Source: an uncultured Prevotella sp. (GTDB lineage: Bacteria; Bacteroidota; Bacteroidia; Bacteroidales; Bacteroidaceae). Taken from it: a DNA stretch of 64,000 nucleotides. Each line of letters starts with the position of its first letter. The first letter of the stretch is position 1. The notes under the pieces are model-generated. The model did no database searches, was not told the DNA's origin, and saw only the letters and a program-made list of their open reading frames with translations. Of the stretch, positions 59,493-64,000 are shown in pieces. Both the position numbers and the translations under genes were made by a program. The stretch lies in NCBI GenBank assembly GCA_947169185.1, contig CAMVOS010000007.1, forward strand, positions 1 to 64,000, read 5' to 3'.

Positions 59493-60646
59493 TTTGTCTT
59501 CTTTGCTTTTATGTCTTTAATAATAGCATGATAACGCCGGAAGATGTCCGGACAACCGGAATGGGTGTTGCGATAGTCCTTGACCGCTTGTCGCCAGTGG
59601 GCCTGACGGGTGGTAATGAAGAGGGCGATCATCAAGTAGGCATCAGTAGGGCTGAGGGAGGAGGGAGAAGGGAGGAGGGAAGACGGCTGAAGGCTGATGT
59701 CTGATGGAAGATGTAAGAGATCTAAAGCCTGCTGCTGGTAGAGGTCGCGCTTCTTGGCACTCTTCAGCAGATAGGCACAGATGAGTTTGAGGGCCACGAA
59801 ACGGGCATGCTCATCAGCATCGTCGACATAGATGCGGTCATAGGTCGCCAGTCGCTTGAGGCGCTGCTGGTCGACCTTGGTCACTTCCTCAGTATAGCGT
59901 TTGCCAAAGCGGTGGCTCAGGATGTCGATAATCTCCTCTTCGTAGTTGGTGATAGGGTTATCGGTGAGCATACGACCGCGTTCGGCATCCTCGAAGAGTA
60001 CGTCGCCCACACGAACGTCCGTAAAATTAATGCTCTTGGTACGGCCCAGGATGTTCATGCTGATGGTCATGCAGAGCTGTCCGTGCTTGATAACAACCTT
60101 CTTCACCACACCCCGCTTGCCAGTCCACGGCTCGGTCTGTAGGATGACACGGTCGCCAATAGTAAAGTCATCCAGCGGTTGGTCAATATAGAACTGTAGG
60201 TGGCGATTTTGGACGGTATCCATCAATAGTCGTATCTCGGCATCGGTAACCTTTACTTCCTTGTGATTGGTGTCACGATAGTAGCGCAAACGTGAGCGTG
60301 CCTTAGTGTTCCAGTCGGACGAGACAATAGCCCGTACGCGCTCTTCCGGTGCCTGAATGAACACAAAGTTATGGAGGTCATCGCGCAAGGCATTCGGATC
60401 GTCCTGTGCTTTATAGTGCTTATCGGTGACAGCACCCTTCACCTCCTGTCCTTCATGGAAGATGGGCATGTACTGAAAGGGTACATAGAAACGATAAGGG
60501 GGCAGTGGGGTTTCGTCCGGCTTGCAGAACAAGCCAGCACTGTCTTTCTGCAGCATAGTTTCGATGTACTGCGGTTTAAGGTGCCACATGACATACCATG
60601 AGTCGTGAGCGTTTTCCTTGTCAATCATTTGTTGAGACATAGCCAT
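59489..60646 (-). CDS. UpxY-like transcription antiterminator (NusG family)
   Basis: The 385-residue protein has an NGN-type N-terminal domain (DSWYVMWHLKPQYIETMLQ, about 15-115), a KOW motif (GDRVILQTEPWTGKRGVVKK, about 164-183) and a helical C-terminal extension. This makes it longer than the classical UpxY of about 170-180 residues. UpxY proteins load on RNA polymerase at the capsule operon leader and prevent early termination. It is the first gene of its operon, ATGA-coupled to the sugar kinase. The C-terminal linker (PSDISLQPSSLLPSPSSL) is encoded by a CATCAGACATCAGCC and CTCCTCCC low-complexity repeat. Its own leader (60647-60842) may be its target. Confidence 0.85.
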   Translation of the reverse strand: MAMSQQMIDKENAHDSWYVMWHLKPQYIETMLQKDSAGLFCKPDETPLPPYRFYVPFQYMPIFHEGQEVKGAVTDKHYKAQDDPNALRDDLHNFVFIQAPEERVRAIVSSDWNTKARSRLRYYRDTNHKEVKVTDAEIRLLMDTVQNRHLQFYIDQPLDDFTIGDRVILQTEPWTGKRGVVKKVVIKHGQLCMTISMNILGRTKSINFTDVRVGDVLFEDAERGRMLTDNPITNYEEEIIDILSHRFGKRYTEEVTKVDQQRLKRLATYDRIYVDDADEHARFVALKLICAYLLKSAKKRDLYQQQALDLLHLPSDISLQPSSLLPSPSSLSPTDAYLMIALFITTRQAHWRQAVKDYRNTHSGCPDIFRRYHAIIKDIKAKKTK

Positions 60647-60856
60647 AGTTCTTTCTTGTCCGCGTCTTATTCCATACGGGACCTAAGCTCCTGTTTATAA
60701 GCTTATTATATTTACCAATCGGTCCACCTGCACTTGCGGAGTCTCGAGAAACCACACACTAGTAAGTTTTCGTCCGACGGCAGGTTCACCTGTCTTTTGT
60801 ACACACCAAAAATAGACCTTTTAAGGTCTTTATGGCATAATACGGGTGCAAAGGTA
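60647..60856 (-). promoter_or_regulatory. upxY promoter and 5' leader
   Basis: TACCTTTG on the minus strand (60849-60856) is a good -7 box, giving a leader of about 195 nt before the upxY start. Within it are AGACCTTTTAAGGTCT (60814-60829), CAGGTGAACCTG and the palindrome ATAAGCTTAT (60697-60706). A long structured leader is expected for UpxY-type control. I did not find a JUMPstart/ops-like motif. Confidence 0.6.
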
Positions 60857-60918
60857 CGAAGAAAAAATGATATAAACTATTTTTTAATTAAGAAAAAATA
60901 AGTTTTTTACAAAAAGCG

Positions 60919-61725
60919 TTAAAAGTTCAGATGATATTCACCGTCCCAACCATTAAATAGTCCAATCGAGGAAGCCATAGTAGCCCCTGAAAAGTAGGGA
61001 CAATTGCAATGTGTGATATGATTCTGTTGGAGTGACACATCATAGTCACGTTCCAGGAGGACGTTATCACTGGCATCATAGGCGGTCACCAGGAGACGAA
61101 TCGTGCCCTCAGCAGCATGCAGAAAGGTATACAGGTCGAACGTTTTCTGACCGTTGGAAACATCGAACAGCACCGACTGCTTACTGTTCACGCAGCCCAG
61201 ACCGGTGGTAGCATCGAAGGCTCCACTGCCGCCAGTATAATAAAAGCGCATCTTCTTGACATTTGCAGGATAGTCATCCTTAAGTACAAACCGGCAGAGT
61301 GATACGATACGATGTGGAGCGACCGTCTTCGTCACCGATTCATCACCAATAGAAATATAACTCGTAGCAAGGAAGGTATCGGTAAAGCCCTGGGCATTCG
61401 TGTATTGCACCTTCTTAATGCTTGCCAAAGTGGGGTTACCGTCACTGCTATGGGCTACGACCACCAGTTGATATGTGCCGGATTCCAACTGAAAGGAGGC
61501 ACATCCGTAATCGGCCACGCCAGAAATTTGGTTAACCTGCTTAACACGTGAGCCATTCATATCGAAGACTACGAAGTTCAGGCGGGTTACTGGCAATCCA
61601 ATATTGGCAATACTGACAACGAGGTTACCATCCTGCTTTATCGTCTTGTCATCTTCTGGCGATATAGGCTTTTCGCAAGAGACCATCGCCATCAAGAATA
61701 CAAATATGGCGAGAATCTGTTTCAT
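60919..61725 (-). CDS. FimB/Mfa2-like lipoprotein, divergent
   Basis: The 268-residue protein has a lipobox (FVFLMAMVSC, Cys17) and a fimbrial-anchor-like layout (VTRLNFVVFDMNGSRVKQV, FQLESGTYQLVVVAHSSD, GGSGAFDATTGLGC). It is more divergent than the 54369/55498 pair. It overlaps the mannose-6-phosphate isomerase stop by 4 nt (ATGA), so it is expressed with that gene rather than with fimbrial genes. Confidence 0.7.
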   Translation of the reverse strand: MKQILAIFVFLMAMVSCEKPISPEDDKTIKQDGNLVVSIANIGLPVTRLNFVVFDMNGSRVKQVNQISGVADYGCASFQLESGTYQLVVVAHSSDGNPTLASIKKVQYTNAQGFTDTFLATSYISIGDESVTKTVAPHRIVSLCRFVLKDDYPANVKKMRFYYTGGSGAFDATTGLGCVNSKQSVLFDVSNGQKTFDLYTFLHAAEGTIRLLVTAYDASDNVLLERDYDVSLQQNHITHCNCPYFSGATMASSIGLFNGWDGEYHLNF

Positions 61726-62759
61726 CGTTCGATGTGGAGCAGTTGGGTGATTTGGCGCGTAAGGGGCGTGGGGCGGTTGTCGATATAGGCATCGAGGATG
61801 CGGGATTTAGCCTTGAGGGGAATTACGTCGTAGTCGGCAATGGCGGCAGGAATGAGGGCGCTATGGCCTTCACGCAGTAGGATTTCGTCACCCGTGCTAC
61901 GAACGCGTAACGTGCAGTCGCCCTCAATACACATGGTGATGATAAAGCTGTCATACTTCAGCAGGTTGCGATGGAAACGATCCTTAAATTCTAACACACG
62001 GACACTGAAATAGGGCGAATCGACAATGAGTACCGCCCGATTATCGAGTTGGGGATAATCCGTACGATAGTTACGCTCCACCTCGTAATCGAGGGCCTTG
62101 GCCGCCAGTTCGGTATGCAGTTCACGAGGCTTACCATCGAGGCCCGGACGGTTATAGTCGAAGATACGATAAGTAACATCGCTGGACTGCTGAACCTCAG
62201 CTAACAGAATACCGCCACAGATGGCATGGACACGACCGGCAGGTAGGTAGAAGACATCGCCGGCCTTGACCTTGTGGTCAGCCAAGACCTCAGTGATGCT
62301 TCCATCTTCTATTCGTTTCTGATATTCGTAGGGGGTGATATGCTGCTTGAATCCCGCATAGAGATGTGCATCGGGGGTGGCCTTGATGACATACCACATC
62401 TCAGACTTACCCATCTTGCCGTGTTCTCGTTGCGCCATCTCGTCGTTGGGGTGTACCTGAATGCTCAGGTCGCGCTGGGCATCGATGAACTTCACCAAGA
62501 GCGGCAGTTGGCCATGGTACTTCTCGTTAACAGCACGACCCAAGATGGCTTCAGGGTGTTCGGTCACGACCGATATCAGGTCGCGACCAGCCCACGCACC
62601 ATTGCTGATGATGCTGGTGCTGGAGGGTACTGCACTGACCTCCCACGACTCTCCAATGAGGTCATCAGTGGCAGGCAAACCCTTGTAGGGTTGCAACTGA
62701 TGACCTCCCCATACGACGGTATGGAGATTGGGTTGGAAGAGAAGAGGATAGAAGCGCAT
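61722..62759 (-). CDS. manA: Mannose-6-phosphate isomerase, class I
   Basis: The 345-residue protein has HTVVWGGHQL, VHPNDEMAQREHGKMGKSEM (zinc-site region) and GDVFYLPAGRVHAICGG, the class I phosphomannose isomerase pattern. It interconverts fructose-6-phosphate and mannose-6-phosphate, supplying GDP-mannose and other sugars. It lies 51 nt after rny and overlaps the lipoprotein gene by 4 nt. Confidence 0.9.
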   Translation of the reverse strand: MRFYPLLFQPNLHTVVWGGHQLQPYKGLPATDDLIGESWEVSAVPSSTSIISNGAWAGRDLISVVTEHPEAILGRAVNEKYHGQLPLLVKFIDAQRDLSIQVHPNDEMAQREHGKMGKSEMWYVIKATPDAHLYAGFKQHITPYEYQKRIEDGSITEVLADHKVKAGDVFYLPAGRVHAICGGILLAEVQQSSDVTYRIFDYNRPGLDGKPRELHTELAAKALDYEVERNYRTDYPQLDNRAVLIVDSPYFSVRVLEFKDRFHRNLLKYDSFIITMCIEGDCTLRVRSTGDEILLREGHSALIPAAIADYDVIPLKAKSRILDAYIDNRPTPLTRQITQLLHIER

Positions 62760-62810
62760 GCGCTAAATAATTAGAGGTGAGAGGTGAGTGGTGAGTGGTG
62801 AGAGGTGAGG

Positions 62811-64000
62811 TTATTTGGCGTAAGCTACGCTACGCGTTTCACGGATCACGGTGATCTTCACCTGACCGGGATAGGTCATCTCGTTCTGGATCTTCGATGC
62901 AATCTGGCCGCTCAGTGCCTCCGTCTCGGCATCGTCCATCTTGTCGGCACCCACGATAACACGCAACTCACGACCAGCTTGGATAGCGTAGGTCTTGGTA
63001 ACACCGGGATACGACATGGCAATGGCCTCAAGGTCGTTCAGACGCTTGATATAAGCCTCGACAATCTCACGACGGGCACCAGGACGGGCACCAGAGATAG
63101 CATCACAAATCTGTACGATAGGTGCCAACAGGGTCTGCATCTCCATCTCGTCATGGTGGGCACCTATGGCATTGCAGATATCGGGTTTCTCTTTGAATTT
63201 CTCGGCAATCTTAGCACCATACAATGCGTGGGGCAACTCGCTCTCCTCATCGGGTACCTTACCAATATCATGCAACAAGCCGGCACGCTTAGCCTTCTTG
63301 GGATTCAGGCCCAGCTCAGCAGCCATCACCGCACAGAGGTTAGCAGTCTCACGGGCATGCTGCAACAGGTTCTGACCATACGAGGAACGGTACTTCATCT
63401 TACCGATGATACGTACCAGTTCGGGATGCAGACCATGAATACCCAGGTCAATAGTCGTACGCTTACCAGTCTCGATAATCTCGTTCTCGAGCTGTTTCTT
63501 GACCTTGGCAACGACCTCCTCGATACGGGCTGGATGGATACGACCATCGGCCACCAACTGGTGGAGCGCCAAACGGCAGGTCTCACGACGTACAGGGTCG
63601 AAAGCTGAGATAACAATGGCCTCAGGCGTATCGTCAACGACAATTTCAACACCGCAGGCAGCCTCGAGGGCACGGATATTGCGACCTTCACGACCAATGA
63701 CACGACCTTTAACGTCGTCGTTATCGATATGGAAGACGGAAACAGAGTTCTCGACAGCAGTCTCAGTAGCGACACGTTGGATAGTCTGAATAACAATTTT
63801 TTTCGCCTGAGCATTAGCATTGAGCTTAGCCTCATCCATGATCTCGTTGATATAGGCAGCAGCATCGGTCTTAGCCTCGTCCTTCAGCGACTCCACCAAG
63901 CGCGCTTTGGCCTCATCAGCACTGAGTCCGGAGAGTTCTTCGAGCTTGGCACGCTCCTGCAACTGCATCTTCTCGAGTTCCTCAGACTTGATGGTCAGCA
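62811..64000 (-). CDS. rny: Ribonuclease Y, 3' part (5' end beyond the window)
   Basis: The ORF runs open to the window edge. The frame upstream of the first visible Met continues [10 protein letters not shown], so the true start is outside. A KH domain ([20 protein letters not shown]) and an HD domain ([20 protein letters not shown]) identify RNase Y, the membrane-anchored endonuclease that starts mRNA decay. About 395 residues are visible of the usual 510-520. This is housekeeping sequence, marking the chromosomal edge of the accessory region. Confidence 0.93.
   Translation of the reverse strand, partial: LTIKSEELEKMQLQERAKLEELSGLSADEAKARLVESLKDEAKTDAAAYINEIMDEAKLNANAQAKKIVIQTIQRVATETAVENSVSVFHIDNDDVKGRVIGREGRNIRALEAACGVEIVVDDTPEAIVISAFDPVRRETCRLALHQLVADGRIHPARIEEVVAKVKKQLENEIIETGKRTTIDLGIHGLHPELVRIIGKMKYRSSYGQNLLQHARETANLCAVMAAELGLNPKKAKRAGLLHDIGKVPDEESELPHALYGAKIAEKFKEKPDICNAIGAHHDEMEMQTLLAPIVQICDAISGARPGARREIVEAYIKRLNDLEAIAMSYPGVTKTYAIQAGRELRVIVGADKMDDAETEALSGQIASKIQNEMTYPGQVKITVIRETRSVAYAK

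Noticed and set aside
60647-60918. JUMPstart/ops element or invertible promoter upstream of upxY
   Set aside because: No JUMPstart-like or GGCGGTAG-type sequence and no long flanking inverted repeats were found, only short palindromes.
62805-63608. 267-aa plus-strand ORF opposite rny
   Set aside because: Antisense to the KH and HD domains of RNase Y.
1-64000. Integrase, relaxase, attachment sites, tRNA genes
   Set aside because: None could be identified. The ends of the conjugative element therefore cannot be placed, and whether the defence island is its cargo remains open.

Overview
This window looks like a chromosomal segment of a Bacteroidales bacterium, most likely Prevotellaceae or a close relative. 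The grounds are CTnDOT-type Tra proteins, a UpxY/NusG-like capsule antiterminator, FimB/Mfa2-type lipoproteins, an RNase Y close to its Bacteroidetes form, and several TAnnTTTG (-7) promoters, the Bacteroidetes pattern. Nearly everything is on the minus strand. The one well-supported plus-strand gene is a phage-type regulator at 11.6 kb. No tRNA, rRNA, CRISPR array or transposase was seen.

Layout. (1) 0-8 kb: part of a conjugative transfer operon (traK, traJ, three exported proteins, traG, traF, traE and a membrane protein) behind a promoter with an inverted-repeat operator. (2) 8.2-12.4 kb: a replication module (winged-helix initiator, DnaC-like ATPase, small genes) facing an XRE/S24-type regulator across two overlapping face-to-face promoters. 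(3) 12.4-22.9 kb: a defence-type island. It holds a RES-domain protein, then a tightly spaced operon encoding a ComEC-like metallo-beta-lactamase, a 1316-residue trypsin-STAND NTPase fusion, a PD-(D/E)XK-type protein, a TPR/LA2681-like HEPN protein and a small helicase-associated domain. The MBL plus trypsin-STAND pair resembles AVAST type 1. The two further nuclease-like genes make this the best candidate for an undescribed system. (4) 23.0-49.4 kb: a surface polysaccharide locus with UDP-L-FucNAc (capE, capF, capG), UDP-ManNAc (wecB) and UDP-GlcA (ugd) genes, a PglC-like initiating transferase, glycosyltransferases, Wzy, Wzx and tailoring enzymes. (5) 49.4-56.4 kb: an accessory zone rich in palindromic repeats, pseudogene scars and toxin-like genes. 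(6) 56.4-64 kb: a second copy of the kinase-nucleotidyltransferase-epimerase cassette under upxY, then an Mfa2-like lipoprotein, mannose-6-phosphate isomerase and the 3' part of rny.

How the parts fit. The cassette present at both 23-26 kb and 56-59 kb contains a sugar kinase with plant-galacturonokinase-like motifs, a sugar-1-phosphate nucleotidyltransferase and a UDP-GlcA 4-epimerase. It would feed UDP-uronic acids into the capsule by salvage, alongside de novo supply through Ugd. The copies are direct repeats about 33 kb apart and bracket the capsule genes, so recombination between them could delete the locus. Truncated capF and capG copies are scars of earlier locus exchange.

A theme runs through the right half. 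Short structured repeats of several families sit between genes, break genes (a roughly 74-bp hairpin element in a capG fragment and in a ParE/RelE-like toxin gene), and also appear as in-frame linkers inside apparently intact proteins. All functional assignments are from reading the sequence; no database search was run.
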